DNA of 64,000 nt. It comes from Spirochaetota bacterium. Lineage in GTDB: Bacteria > Spirochaetota > Spirochaetia > Treponematales > UBA12059. The stretch is taken from assembly GCA_022703505.1 (NCBI GenBank), contig JAKLDN010000001.1, forward strand, positions 345,389 to 409,388. The letters are read 5' to 3'. This document shows, in pieces, positions 17,882 through 26,372 of this stretch (position 1 is its first letter; each line of letters starts with the position of its first letter). The notes below the pieces were generated by a model, which worked only from the letters and a program-made list of their open reading frames with translations, was not told the DNA's origin and made no database searches. Both the position numbers and the translations under genes were made by a program.

Positions 17882-18697
17882 CTAGCCTTTCACGGCCCCC
17901 ATGGTCAGGCCCTTCACCACGTACTTCTGGAAGATCATGGTCAGGATGATCGCGGGGGCCATGATGGCCACCGCGGCGGCCATGACGGCCCCCCAGTCCA
18001 CCTCGGCGTAGGACACGAAGTTGTAGACCGCGATGGGCAGGGTCTTGGTGCGTTCCATGCTGAGGACCTGGGAGAACATGAAGTTGTTCCAGGAGAAGAT
18101 GAAGGACAGGGTTACGGCGGTCACGATCCCCGGGGACGAGACGGGCAGGATGATGGACAGGAAGGCCCGCTGGCGGGTGGCCCCGTCCACCATCGCGGAC
18201 TCCTCCATCTCCACGGGAATGGTCTCGAAGTAGCTGGACATGATCCACACCACGATGGGCAGGGCGATGAGCATGTGGGAGAGGATCAGGGCGGCGTAGC
18301 TGTCCATGAGCTTGAGGCGGGAGAAGATGATGTACCAGGGCATCAGGAAGGAGATGCCGGGCATCAGCCGGGCCACCAGGATGAGCACGGAGAGTTTCTT
18401 CTGCTTGAACCGGGCGATCGAATACGCCGCGGGCAGGCCCAGGAGCAGGGAAAAGGCCACGGCGGTCACGCCCACGATGGAGGAGTTGATGAAGTACTTG
18501 AGGAAGTTCTGCTCCTGGAAGACCTTTCGATAGTTCTCCAGGATCGGGCTGAACAGGAACCGGGGCGGCCAGGCGATGATGTCCACCTGGGTCTTGAAAG
18601 ACGAGGCCAGCATCCAGACGAAGGGGAAGAGGACGGGGCCCGCGATCAAGACCAGCACGAGGACGAATCCGAGCTTCCGCAGGGGATGGAGTTTCAC
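17882..18697 (-). CDS. Sugar ABC transporter permease, MalG type
   Basis: 271 residues with six transmembrane helices. The EAA loop that docks the ATPase reads EESAMVDGATRQRAFLSIILP, near residue 165. It is the second permease of a carbohydrate importer of the CUT1 class, partnering the MalF-type subunit encoded just upstream (9 bases between the genes). No ATPase gene is in the window, so the importer probably uses a shared MsmK/UgpC-type ATPase encoded elsewhere. Confidence 0.93.
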   Translation of the reverse strand: MKLHPLRKLGFVLVLVLIAGPVLFPFVWMLASSFKTQVDIIAWPPRFLFSPILENYRKVFQEQNFLKYFINSSIVGVTAVAFSLLLGLPAAYSIARFKQKKLSVLILVARLMPGISFLMPWYIIFSRLKLMDSYAALILSHMLIALPIVVWIMSSYFETIPVEMEESAMVDGATRQRAFLSIILPVSSPGIVTAVTLSFIFSWNNFMFSQVLSMERTKTLPIAVYNFVSYAEVDWGAVMAAAVAIMAPAIILTMIFQKYVVKGLTMGAVKG

Positions 18698-18706
18698 GGC
18701 AGCCCC

Positions 18707-19585
18707 CTACAACTCGAAGCGGCGCCGGAGCCGCATGATCAGGGCGCTCAGGGTGAGCACCAGGAGGAAGAGGAAGACCAGGACCACCGAGGACTGGCCC
18801 ATCCGGAAATACTCGAAGCTGTACTTGAAGGCCATGACGTTGAGGGTCTCCGATGCGTAGCCCGGTCCCCCTCCGGTCATGGCGTAGATGATGTCGAAGG
18901 TTTTCAGGACGTCGATGGCCCGGAGGATCATGGCGGTCAGGAGGGTCGGCGCGATCATGGGCAGGGTGATGCGGAAGAAGATCTGCGGCCCCGTGGCCCC
19001 GTCCACCCGGGCGGACTCGTAGGGTTCCGGCGAGAGCCCCGCCAAGCCCGCCAGGACGATGAGGGTGATCATGGGGGTCCACTGCCAGATGTCCACCAGG
19101 GCCAGGGAGGGGATGACCGTGGCCGCCCCGGAGACCCAGGCCTGGCGGGGCAGGCCGAAGAGGGACAGGACGTAGTTGGCCAGCCCGATGGTCGGGTCGT
19201 AGAAGAGGTTCCAGACGATGCCGATGGCCACCGGGGTGGCCACCAGGGGCAGGAGCAGGATGAGCTTCATGAAGCCCTTGCCCCGGAACTTCCGGTTCAG
19301 GAGGAGGGCCAGGCCCAGTCCCAGGAGGGTTTCCGCGGTCAGGGCCAGGGCGGTGAAGGAGAAGGTCCGCCCCAGGGCGTCCAAAAAACGCGGCTCCCGA
19401 AGCACCCGGAGGTAGGATCGGAAGCCCACCAGGGCGAAGGGCATGCCGGAGGTCAGGTTCCAGTTGCTGAAGGAGAGGAACAGGGTGTAGAGGACCGGGA
19501 AGACCATCATCACGACGACGAAGGCCACCGCGGGCAGGGGGAAGAGGACGTTCAGGTGCCGTTCCAGGATACCGCTCTTCCGCAT
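18707..19585 (-). CDS. Sugar ABC transporter permease, MalF type
   Basis: 292 residues with six membrane spans. The EAA motif PEPYESARVDGATGPQIFFRITLPMI is near residue 200. The GGPGYASETLNVMAF segment is typical of CUT1 permeases. I use the ATG at 19585, preceded by GGAGGGG; an upstream TTG at 19600 lies inside that ribosome site. A 149-base multi-hairpin element separates this gene from the binding-protein gene upstream, which could lower permease expression relative to the binding protein. Confidence 0.93.
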   Translation of the reverse strand: MRKSGILERHLNVLFPLPAVAFVVVMMVFPVLYTLFLSFSNWNLTSGMPFALVGFRSYLRVLREPRFLDALGRTFSFTALALTAETLLGLGLALLLNRKFRGKGFMKLILLLPLVATPVAIGIVWNLFYDPTIGLANYVLSLFGLPRQAWVSGAATVIPSLALVDIWQWTPMITLIVLAGLAGLSPEPYESARVDGATGPQIFFRITLPMIAPTLLTAMILRAIDVLKTFDIIYAMTGGGPGYASETLNVMAFKYSFEYFRMGQSSVVLVFLFLLVLTLSALIMRLRRRFEL

Positions 19586-19612
19586 GTCCCCTCCGATCAA
19601 AAAACAGGACTC

Positions 19613-19761
19613 ACCACGGAGGGCACGTCCGGCCGGCCTGAGCCGGACGGACGGCGCCGAAGCGAGCTTCGGCGAAATACCCGGACGGGCAGATCGACGA
19701 AGCCCGAAGGGCTTCGTTGCCGCCAGGCTGTCCTTAGGACAGCCTGGCGCGACTCCGTGGT
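19613..19761. repeat. Four-hairpin intercistronic element with terminal inverted repeats
   Basis: Bounded by 9-base inverted repeats ACCACGGAG (19613-19621) and CTCCGTGGT (19753-19761). Inside are four perfect hairpins: 19626-19649 (8 bp), 19655-19674 (8-9 bp), 19697-19717 (9 bp, GAA loop) and 19721-19749 (13 bp, TTA loop). Folded, it would be a closed multi-branch structure. It separates the binding-protein gene from the permease genes on the minus strand. No coding potential is supported. Confidence 0.8.
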
Positions 19762-19775
19762 TAATTCCTATAAAC

Positions 19776-21023
19776 CTAGTACACTCCGAACTCGCCTGTG
19801 TCCTCGAGGAGTTCGTTCACCGCCCGGACCTTGTCCTTGGCCAGCTGCTCCAGCTTCGTGGATGTGCCCGCGGTATTGATGGACTCGATGATCACCTCGC
19901 CGATCAGGTCCCGGGCGTTCCCGACGGCGCTCATGTAGGGCCGGTCGTAGGGATAGCCGTTCTTGGCGGCGAAGGCTTGGGAGGCCACGAGCTCGGCGTT
20001 GGCCTTGGCGCGGACCTCGGGATCCGCCCAGGCGGAGTTGCGGGCCATGGTGATGTTGGCGATCAGGCCCTTCTTGGCCAGTTCCTTGCTGGTCGCCCAC
20101 TTGATGAAGTCCATGGCCAGGGCCTTGTTCTTGGACTGCCGCGCCACGGCCATGCCCCAGGACACGACGATGAAGGGGCTCGAAGCTTTGGGACCCGCGG
20201 GGAGGTTGGCGATCCCCACGTCCGCGGCCTTGACCTGGCTCTTGGCGGGGTCGACGATCTGGCCGTAGAAGACCGAGGCGTCGGTCCACATGGCCACCTT
20301 GCCGGCCTGGAAGAGGGGCATGATGTTCTCCCAGGACATGGAGGTAACCCCGGTGGGTCCGTAGTTGGCCAGCATCCGGCCGTAGAACCGGGTGGCGTCC
20401 AGGGCTTCCTTGCTGTCGAACACGGCCTTACCCTTGTCCAGGTAGCGCCCGCCGTAGTTGTAGATGTAGGAGGACAGCTGGGTCACCGCCGCGGCGCCGC
20501 GTCCGCGCGAGGCGAAGCCGGCGATGTCCGCGGTCTTGAGGGCCTTGGCCGCCGCCTCGAGCTCCGCGAAGGTCGTGGGGACCTTGAGCTTGGCCTTGGC
20601 CAGGAGATCCTTCCGGTAGTAGAGGACCTGCCACTCCGTCACGAGGGGGACGAGGTAGGGCTTGGCGCCGAAGCGGGCGATGCCCATGGCGCTCTCGGGA
20701 TAATCCGAGAAGTCGTAGCCCGCCAGGGGCTCGTACCAGCCGTTCTTGTAGAACATCTTCCCTTCCTGCAGGGGCCGGGTCATGAAGACGTCCACGGTGG
20801 AGGAGTTCGTGGCGAACTCCGTGGTCAGCTTGGTGGTCAGCTGGCTCTCCTGGAGGCTCTCGACGTTCACCTTGACGCCGGAGGCGGCCTCGTACTCGGC
20901 GATCACCGTCTTCAAAAGATCCCCGTAGGGGTGGTTGGCCAGGAGCACGCGGATCTCCTTGGCCTGGGCGGAAACCGCCATGACCAGGACGACGGCAAGC
21001 AAGATCGCGATCAGCTTTCTCAT
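19776..21023 (-). CDS. Sugar ABC transporter substrate-binding protein
   Basis: 415 residues. A cleavable signal peptide, MRKLIAILLAVVLVMAVSAQA, precedes a mature family 1 solute-binding protein: IRVLLANHPYGDLLKTVIAEYEAASGVKVNVES, MTRPLQEGKMFYKNGWYEPL, EWQVLYYRKDLLAKAKLKVPTTFAELEAAAKAL and FPF-type VVSWGMAVA. It binds a sugar outside the membrane and delivers it to the two permeases. The ATG at 21023 is set by AAGGAGGGTGCA just upstream and by the signal peptide; the open frame extends 25 codons further but with no ribosome site. First gene of the transporter operon, driven by a good promoter at 21070-21098. Confidence 0.93.
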   Translation of the reverse strand: MRKLIAILLAVVLVMAVSAQAKEIRVLLANHPYGDLLKTVIAEYEAASGVKVNVESLQESQLTTKLTTEFATNSSTVDVFMTRPLQEGKMFYKNGWYEPLAGYDFSDYPESAMGIARFGAKPYLVPLVTEWQVLYYRKDLLAKAKLKVPTTFAELEAAAKALKTADIAGFASRGRGAAAVTQLSSYIYNYGGRYLDKGKAVFDSKEALDATRFYGRMLANYGPTGVTSMSWENIMPLFQAGKVAMWTDASVFYGQIVDPAKSQVKAADVGIANLPAGPKASSPFIVVSWGMAVARQSKNKALAMDFIKWATSKELAKKGLIANITMARNSAWADPEVRAKANAELVASQAFAAKNGYPYDRPYMSAVGNARDLIGEVIIESINTAGTSTKLEQLAKDKVRAVNELLEDTGEFGVY

Positions 21024-21069
21024 TGCACCCTCCTTGGGCTCGATCGGACATGAAATACAAATCAATCGC

Positions 21070-21098
21070 ATTATCAGGCCGGATTTCCGGAAGGTCAA
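21070..21098 (-). promoter_or_regulatory. Promoter of the sugar ABC operon
   Basis: TTGACC (21093-21098) and GATAAT (21070-21075) on the minus strand with a 17-base spacer. The spacer contains the symmetric segment CCGGATTTCCGG-like, a possible regulator contact. The leader to the ATG is about 40 bases. Confidence 0.6.
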
Positions 21099-21122
21099 GG
21101 AAAAAATAGAAATAATTTTTTA

Positions 21123-21151
21123 TTGTAAGAATTTTTTTTTCACCGTATACT
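21123..21151 (+). promoter_or_regulatory. Promoter of the rpiR-type regulator gene
   Basis: TTGTAA (21123-21128) and TATACT (21146-21151), 17 bases apart, in an A/T-rich block. The predicted start is only a few bases before the ATG at 21163, so the leader is very short. Confidence 0.5.
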
Positions 21152-21162
21152 GGGGATGTACC

Positions 21163-22014
21163 ATGATGCGTCACACAAGCTGCCTGTACACGATACACGA
21201 GCGACTCGCCTCCATGAGCGAAAAGGAGCGCAGGGTCGCGGACTTCATCCTCGACTCGCCCCAGGAGGCGGTGCATCCCAGCATCGAAGCCCTGGCCGAG
21301 CGCATCGGCGTCTCCGAATCGACTCTGTTCCGCTTTGTCCGGAAGCTCGGGTACGAAGGTTACCAGCAGTTCCGGATCGCCTTGGCCACGGAGACCGTAG
21401 GCCCCAAGTCGGGGTATTACGACGCCCCCGTCGATTCGGAATCCGGCGAGTCCGTGGTGGCCGTCGTCTTCAAAACGGCTATCGGCGCCCTGGAGCGGAC
21501 CATGGGAGGACTCGATCCCAAGGCCGTCGCAAAGGCCGCGGACCTGCTGACCCGCACGCGCTTCGTCCTGTTCCTGGGCCTCGGCGGTTCGGCCATCGTG
21601 GCCAAGGACGCCTACCACAAGCTCATGCGGACGGGCATCCGCTGCGCCGCTCCCGAGGACTTCCATATGCAGCTCATGGCGGCATCCCAGACGGAACCCG
21701 GCGACGTCGCCCTTCTCGTATCCCACACGGGGGCCAACAAGGACGCCCTGGCGATCGCGGACGTGCTCCGGAGCCGCGGCGCCGTCATCGTCGTCGTGAG
21801 TTCCTATCCTCGGACTCCCCTCTCCAAGATGGCCGACGTGCTACTCCTCTCCGCCGCGCCCCCCTCCCCCTATTCCATCGAAGCCTTCTCCGCCCGCCTG
21901 GCCCAGCTTGCCCTGGTGGACGCCCTCTACGTCGAGATGATGCAGCGCCGGGGCGAGGAGGGATCCCAGGCCCTGGGAGAGATGAGATCCGTCATCGCCA
22001 AGCGCAGGACATAA
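21163..22014 (+). CDS. RpiR/MurR-family transcriptional regulator
   Basis: 283 residues. The N-terminal HTH_6 domain spans 10-75 (MSEKERRVADFILDSPQEAVHPSIEALAERIGVSESTLFRFVRKLGYEGYQQFR). It is followed by a SIS domain (about 120-260) with the sugar-phosphate loop FLGLGGSAIVAKDA and the second loop SHTGANKDAL. These regulators sense a sugar phosphate. It is divergent from the sugar ABC importer and is followed by two oxidoreductases, so it probably controls this uptake and oxidation system. Two adjacent ATGs (21163, 21166) are possible starts; only a G-rich weak ribosome site is visible. Confidence 0.9.
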   Translation: MMRHTSCLYTIHERLASMSEKERRVADFILDSPQEAVHPSIEALAERIGVSESTLFRFVRKLGYEGYQQFRIALATETVGPKSGYYDAPVDSESGESVVAVVFKTAIGALERTMGGLDPKAVAKAADLLTRTRFVLFLGLGGSAIVAKDAYHKLMRTGIRCAAPEDFHMQLMAASQTEPGDVALLVSHTGANKDALAIADVLRSRGAVIVVVSSYPRTPLSKMADVLLLSAAPPSPYSIEAFSARLAQLALVDALYVEMMQRRGEEGSQALGEMRSVIAKRRT

Positions 22015-22125
22015 TCGCACGCCTCCCGGGGGCGGCCCCGCTGCCTCCGCGGGGCATCGACGGACGGGAACATGCGGAACGGGGCCGGCTTCATCCCGTC
22101 GAGGACCGGCCCGAAAGGATCGCCC

Positions 22126-23166
22126 ATGAAAGCCCTGGTACTGGAAGAATACAAACGTTTTGCGTACGTCGACGTCCCCGACCCGGACCTGCGGGGACCG
22201 AAGGACGTGATCGTGCGGGTCAGGGCCGCGGCCATCTGCGGCTCCGACGTACACGGGATGGACGGGTCCACGGGCCGCCGACGCCCTCCGGTCATCATGG
22301 GCCACGAGGCCGCGGGTGAGATCGTCCGGACCGGGACCGAGGTCCGGCGCTTCAAACCCGGGGACCGGGTCACCTTCGACTCCACCGAGTACTGCGGGGA
22401 ATGCTGGCACTGCCGCCGGGGCGAGGTGAATCTCTGCGACGACCGCCGGGTCCTGGGTGTCTCCTGCGAGGAGTACCGAAGGGACGGGGCCTTCGCGGAA
22501 TACGTGGCCGTGCCGGAGCGCATCCTCTACCCCCTGCCCGAGGGACTGTCCTTCGTACGGGCTTCCCTGACGGAGCCCCTGGCCGTGGCCGCCCATGCGG
22601 CCATGCTCTCGCCCCCCCTGCCCGGGGAGTCCGCGGCGGTGGTGGGCGCGGGGCTCATCGGCCTATTGTTGATCCAGGTCCTGCGCACGTCCACCTCCGG
22701 CCCCCTCTTCGCCCTGGACACGGACCCCGACCGCCGCGCCCAGGCCCTGAGGCTGGGAGCGGACTACGCCCTGGACCCCGCGGACCCGGGGGCCCTGGAG
22801 GAGCTCCGGTCCCGGTGCGGAGGGCGGGGCGCCGACAAGGCCTGGGAAGCCGTGGGGATCACCTCCGCGGTGGCCACCGCCGTGGATTGCCTCCGCAAGG
22901 GCGGCGCCCTCACCCTGATCGGCAACGCCAGCCCCCGGATCGACCTGGCCCTCCAGAAGGTCGTGACCCGCCAGCTGACCCTGCGGGGAAGCTGCGCCAT
23001 AGCCGGGGAGTACCCCCTGGCCCTGGACCTCATGGCCCGGGGGCAGGTGGACGTGGACGCCCTGATCTCCGCCACGGCCCCCCTCTCGGAAGGAGCCGCC
23101 TGGTTCAACCGCCTCTACGCCCGGGAGCCCGGCCTCCTCAAGGTCGTCCTGGAACCGGGGCGCTAG
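22126..23166 (+). CDS. Zinc-dependent sugar/polyol dehydrogenase (MDR family)
   Basis: 346 residues of the medium-chain dehydrogenase family, sorbitol or threonine dehydrogenase-like. Catalytic zinc ligands are visible as the ICGSDVHG cysteine and the GHEAAG histidine/glutamate. Structural-zinc cysteines appear as CGECWHCRRGEVNLC. The NAD Rossmann loop is VVGAGLIGLLL. It probably oxidises a polyol or sugar hydroxyl in the cytoplasm. AAAGGA precedes the ATG at 22126. It lies between rpiR and a Gfo/Idh/MocA gene that begins 9 bases after its stop, and probably shares their operon. Confidence 0.9.
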   Translation: MKALVLEEYKRFAYVDVPDPDLRGPKDVIVRVRAAAICGSDVHGMDGSTGRRRPPVIMGHEAAGEIVRTGTEVRRFKPGDRVTFDSTEYCGECWHCRRGEVNLCDDRRVLGVSCEEYRRDGAFAEYVAVPERILYPLPEGLSFVRASLTEPLAVAAHAAMLSPPLPGESAAVVGAGLIGLLLIQVLRTSTSGPLFALDTDPDRRAQALRLGADYALDPADPGALEELRSRCGGRGADKAWEAVGITSAVATAVDCLRKGGALTLIGNASPRIDLALQKVVTRQLTLRGSCAIAGEYPLALDLMARGQVDVDALISATAPLSEGAAWFNRLYAREPGLLKVVLEPGR

Positions 23167-23175
23167 GAGAAACCC

Positions 23176-24258
23176 ATGGAAGAGCTGCGTTTCGCCCTCT
23201 ACGGGTACGGCAAGGTGGCCGAACTCCATGCCAAGGCCCTGGCCTCCCTGGCGGGAACCGCCCGGCTGGTGTCCGTGATAGGCCGGGACAAGGGAAAGCG
23301 GGAAGCCTTCGCCGCGCGCTGGGGGGTCTCCGCCCGGGCGACCGCCGCGGAGGCCGCGGACCTCGACCATGCCCGGGCCGTCCTGGTCACGACCCCCCAT
23401 CCCCTCCACGCCGCCCACTCCCGGGAATCCAGCGCCGCGGGGCTCCACGTCCTCGTGGAGAAACCCATGGCCCTGTCCGTGGCGGACTGCGACGCCATGA
23501 TCGCCGCGGCGGCCGCTGCGGGCAGGGCCCTGGGGGTGGTGAGCCAGAGGCGCTGGTACCCCGCGGTACGCCGGATCCGGGAAGCCCTGGACTCGGGCCG
23601 CCTAGGCACCCCCGCCCTGGGCCAGGTGGTCATGCTGGGCTGGCGGGACGAGGCCTACTATCGCTCGGATCCCTGGCGGGGTTCCTGGGCCGGAGAGGGG
23701 GGCGGGGTCCTGGTGAACCAAGCGCCCCACCAGCTGGACCTGCTCTCGTGGTTCCTGGGTCCCGTGGTGGAGGTGTCCGCCTACTGGGCCAACCTCAACC
23801 ACCCCTACATCGAGGTGGAGGACACGGCGGTGGCGGCCCTCCGCTTCACCGGGGGGGCCCTGGGCTCCATCCTTGTGTCGAACTCCCAGAAACCCGGGAT
23901 CTACGCCAAGGTCCACGTCCACGGATCGAACGGAGCTTCCGCGGGGGTCCAGACCGACGGGGGGGCCATGTTCATCGCAGGCATGAGCGGGGTCCTGGAG
24001 CCCCCGGTCAACGACCTGTGGACCGTCCCGGGGGAGGAGGGCAAGCTGGCCTTCTGGAAGGCCGAGGACGAGGCGTTCTTCAAGACCGTGGACGCCACCT
24101 GGTGGTTCTTCGCCCGGCAGGTCGAGGACTTCGCCGCCGCCGTCCGGGAGGGCCGCCCACCCGCGGTTTCGGGGCGCGACGGACGCGAGACTGTGCGTCT
24201 GATGGAAGGGATCTACGGGTCCGGGAGGAGCGGCGGGCCGGTGCGGCCGGCGCCGTAA
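23176..24258 (+). CDS. Gfo/Idh/MocA-family oxidoreductase
   Basis: 360 residues. The N-terminal Rossmann fold (ALYGYGKVAELHAKAL) is followed by the family motif EKPMALS near 98, where the lysine contacts nucleotide and substrate. The C-terminal alpha/beta domain has GGGVLVNQAPHQLDLLSWFLG, whose histidine is catalytic in relatives such as inositol dehydrogenase. Substrates of this family are sugars, polyols or sugar amides. It directly follows the zinc dehydrogenase with a GGAGAAACCC ribosome site, suggesting two consecutive oxidations of the imported sugar. Confidence 0.9.
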   Translation: MEELRFALYGYGKVAELHAKALASLAGTARLVSVIGRDKGKREAFAARWGVSARATAAEAADLDHARAVLVTTPHPLHAAHSRESSAAGLHVLVEKPMALSVADCDAMIAAAAAAGRALGVVSQRRWYPAVRRIREALDSGRLGTPALGQVVMLGWRDEAYYRSDPWRGSWAGEGGGVLVNQAPHQLDLLSWFLGPVVEVSAYWANLNHPYIEVEDTAVAALRFTGGALGSILVSNSQKPGIYAKVHVHGSNGASAGVQTDGGAMFIAGMSGVLEPPVNDLWTVPGEEGKLAFWKAEDEAFFKTVDATWWFFARQVEDFAAAVREGRPPAVSGRDGRETVRLMEGIYGSGRSGGPVRPAP

Positions 24259-24285
24259 ACCGAAGGCTCGCTCGGCCGGACCGGG

Positions 24286-24747
24286 TCAACCGGCCGGGCG
24301 GCCCGTCTCGAGCACTACGAGGTGCTGGAAGTGGTCCACCACGTCGTATCGGTCCACCTCGATCCGCACCAGGGCCGTGTCCGGGGCGTCGGCGAACTCC
24401 GCCAGCTCCGGGTACTTGGCCAGGTAGAGCTCCTTGTACGCCCCCCGATCCGGCTCCGCAAGCTCCCGCGCCGAACCCGAGGCCTCGACGCCGGTGACCA
24501 GCATCAGGTCGTCCATGCGGTCCCTCCGGTCGTCGGTGAACAGGGAAACCTCGGGACGGTCGCGCAGGTACCGGTACTTTCGGGTGCTCCGGGAAGTGGC
24601 GAAGATAATGCCGCCCAGGTCGTCGACGGAAACGAAGGAGACGATGGAAAGGTGGGGCCGGCCGTCCTCACCCCGGGTGGCGAGGACGCCGAAGAGCTGG
24701 CGCGCCAGGAGGCGTCTGACCGAAATTCGAAGATCCTCGTCCGTCAT
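24286..24747 (-). CDS. Pyridoxamine 5'-phosphate oxidase-like flavoprotein
   Basis: 153 residues of the split-barrel FMN-binding fold: RRLLARQLFGVLATRGEDGRPHLSIVSFV, then FATSRSTRKYRYLRDRPEVSLFTDDR, where a Ser/Arg/Lys cluster would bind FMN phosphate. Too short and divergent to be PdxH itself. It belongs to the general stress or haem-utilisation type and its substrate is unknown. The ATG at 24747 has GGGGAG upstream; the 31 further in-frame codons above it are translation of the hairpin region and are excluded. Confidence 0.82.
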   Translation of the reverse strand: MTDEDLRISVRRLLARQLFGVLATRGEDGRPHLSIVSFVSVDDLGGIIFATSRSTRKYRYLRDRPEVSLFTDDRRDRMDDLMLVTGVEASGSARELAEPDRGAYKELYLAKYPELAEFADAPDTALVRIEVDRYDVVDHFQHLVVLETGRPAG

Positions 24748-24798
24748 ATCCGCTCCCCGAAACCGCTTAGTCGGGCGCCGATTCGGCGTGGTAATCGT

Positions 24799-24875
24799 GC
24801 AGTTCGGTGGACCTTCGGGTCCACCGAACTGCGAAACCAAACCCCGGACCGCTAGAAGCGGTCCGGGGTTTGGTT
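24799..24875 (-). terminator. Double-hairpin terminator downstream of gnd
   Basis: Reading leftward from gnd, the first hairpin (24835-24875) has a perfect 19-bp stem with a 3-base loop and starts inside the gnd TAA stop codon. Its left arm ends in a TTTGGTTT-type run. Two bases on comes a second perfect hairpin (24799-24832) with a 15-bp stem and a TTCG tetraloop. Together they isolate gnd from the flavoprotein gene. Confidence 0.8.
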
Positions 24876-26337
24876 AGACTTCATACGTCCCCGCCGCCAC
24901 CTTGCCTCCCGTGCCGGTCCAGTCGGTGTGGAAAAACTTGCCCCGGGGCGCGTCGGTCCTCTCGTAGGAGTGGGCTCCGAAGTAGTCCCGCTGGGCCTGG
25001 AGGAGGTTTGCCGGGAGCCGCTCGGAGCGGTAGCCGTCGTAGAATCCCAGGGCCGTGGACAGGGCCGGGACGGGGATGCCCGCCTCCACGGCCTTGGCCA
25101 CCACCCGGCGCCAGGATCCCTGGCAGCGCTCGATCACGCTCCAGAAGTACGGATCCAGCAGCAGATTCCTGAGATTCGGGTCCCGGTCGAAGGCCTCCTT
25201 GATCCTGCCCAGGAAGACGCTGCGGATGATGCAGCCCCCTCGCCACATGAGGGCGATGCCGCCGTAGTTGAGGTTCCAGCCCTCCTCCTTGGCGGCCTCC
25301 CGCATGAGCATGTAGCCCTGGGCGTAGCTGACGATCTTGGACGCCAGGAGGGCCTGCCGGAGGTCCTCCAGGAAGGCCTTGGCGTCGGGGACGGAGATCT
25401 TCCCGGAACCGGGCCCGGCGAGGACCTTGGCCGCCTCGACCCGCTCCTCCTTCATGGCCGAAAGACAACGGGCGTACACGGCCTCCCCGATCAGGGTGAC
25501 CGGGACCCCCAGCTCCAGGGAGCTGATACCCGTCCACTTGCCCGTGCCTTTCTGGCCCGCCGTGTCCAGGATCCTCTCCACCAGGGGGGAGCCGTCCGCG
25601 TCCTTGTAGGCCAGGATGTCCCGGGTGATCTCGATCAGGTAGGAGTCCAGCTCGCCTTTGTTCCATTCCGCGAAGACCTCGTGCATCCGGGCGGCGTCCA
25701 GGCCCAGGCCCTGCTTCATGACGTGGTAGGCCTCGCAGATCAGCTGCATGTCCCCGTACTCGATCCCGTTGTGGACCATCTTCACGAAGTGCCCGGCCCC
25801 CTCCTGGCCGACCCAGTCGCAGCAGGGCTGGCCGTCCGCGGTCTTGGCCGCGATGGCCTGGAGGATGTCCTTGACCAGGGGCCAGGCCTCGGGATTGCCC
25901 CCGGGCATGATGGAGGGCCCGTGCCGGGCGCCCTCCTCGCCGCCGGAGACCCCGGTGCCGATGAAGCGGATGCCCTTCTGGGCCAGGTAGCGGGTGCGGC
26001 GGGTGGAGTCCGGGAAGTGGGAGTTGCCGCCGTCGATGATCACGTCCCCGGCGGCCAGGTGCGGCAGGAGGGTCTCGATGAACTCGTCCACCGCGGCGCC
26101 GGCCTTGACCATCAGCATGATCTTCCGCGGCCGCTTGAGGAGGGCGCAGAACTCCTCCACGGAACGGGCCCCGTAGATCGTGGACCGCCCTTTGGCCGCG
26201 TCCGCCAGGAACTCGTCCACCTTGGAGACCGTGCGGTTGTACACCGCCGCCGAGTACCCGTGGTCGTTCATGTTCAGCACCAGGTTCTGGCCCATCACCG
26301 CGAGTCCGATGAGCCCGATGTCCGCCTTGGCTTCCAT
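24874..26337 (-). CDS. gnd: 6-phosphogluconate dehydrogenase, decarboxylating
   Basis: 487 residues, full length for the dimeric enzyme (about 470-480). It oxidises 6-phosphogluconate to ribulose 5-phosphate and CO2. Seen: IGLIGLAVMGQNLVLNMNDHGY with the NADP loop and VYNRTVSKVDEFL. Asn/Lys catalytic segments are IIDGGNSHFPD, GTGVSGGEEGARHGPSIMPGG and HFVKMVHNGIEYGDMQ. The C-terminal YFGAHSYERTD tail is also present. I place the start at ATG 26337; a more upstream ATG (26376) has no family match. It lies 35 bases after the LarA-family gene, divergent from deoR, in a uronate gene region rather than beside zwf. Confidence 0.95.
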   Translation of the reverse strand: MEAKADIGLIGLAVMGQNLVLNMNDHGYSAAVYNRTVSKVDEFLADAAKGRSTIYGARSVEEFCALLKRPRKIMLMVKAGAAVDEFIETLLPHLAAGDVIIDGGNSHFPDSTRRTRYLAQKGIRFIGTGVSGGEEGARHGPSIMPGGNPEAWPLVKDILQAIAAKTADGQPCCDWVGQEGAGHFVKMVHNGIEYGDMQLICEAYHVMKQGLGLDAARMHEVFAEWNKGELDSYLIEITRDILAYKDADGSPLVERILDTAGQKGTGKWTGISSLELGVPVTLIGEAVYARCLSAMKEERVEAAKVLAGPGSGKISVPDAKAFLEDLRQALLASKIVSYAQGYMLMREAAKEEGWNLNYGGIALMWRGGCIIRSVFLGRIKEAFDRDPNLRNLLLDPYFWSVIERCQGSWRRVVAKAVEAGIPVPALSTALGFYDGYRSERLPANLLQAQRDYFGAHSYERTDAPRGKFFHTDWTGTGGKVAAGTYEV

Positions 26338-26372
26338 ATGTATTCCGTCTCCTTCAACGTTGTCTTGAGGCG

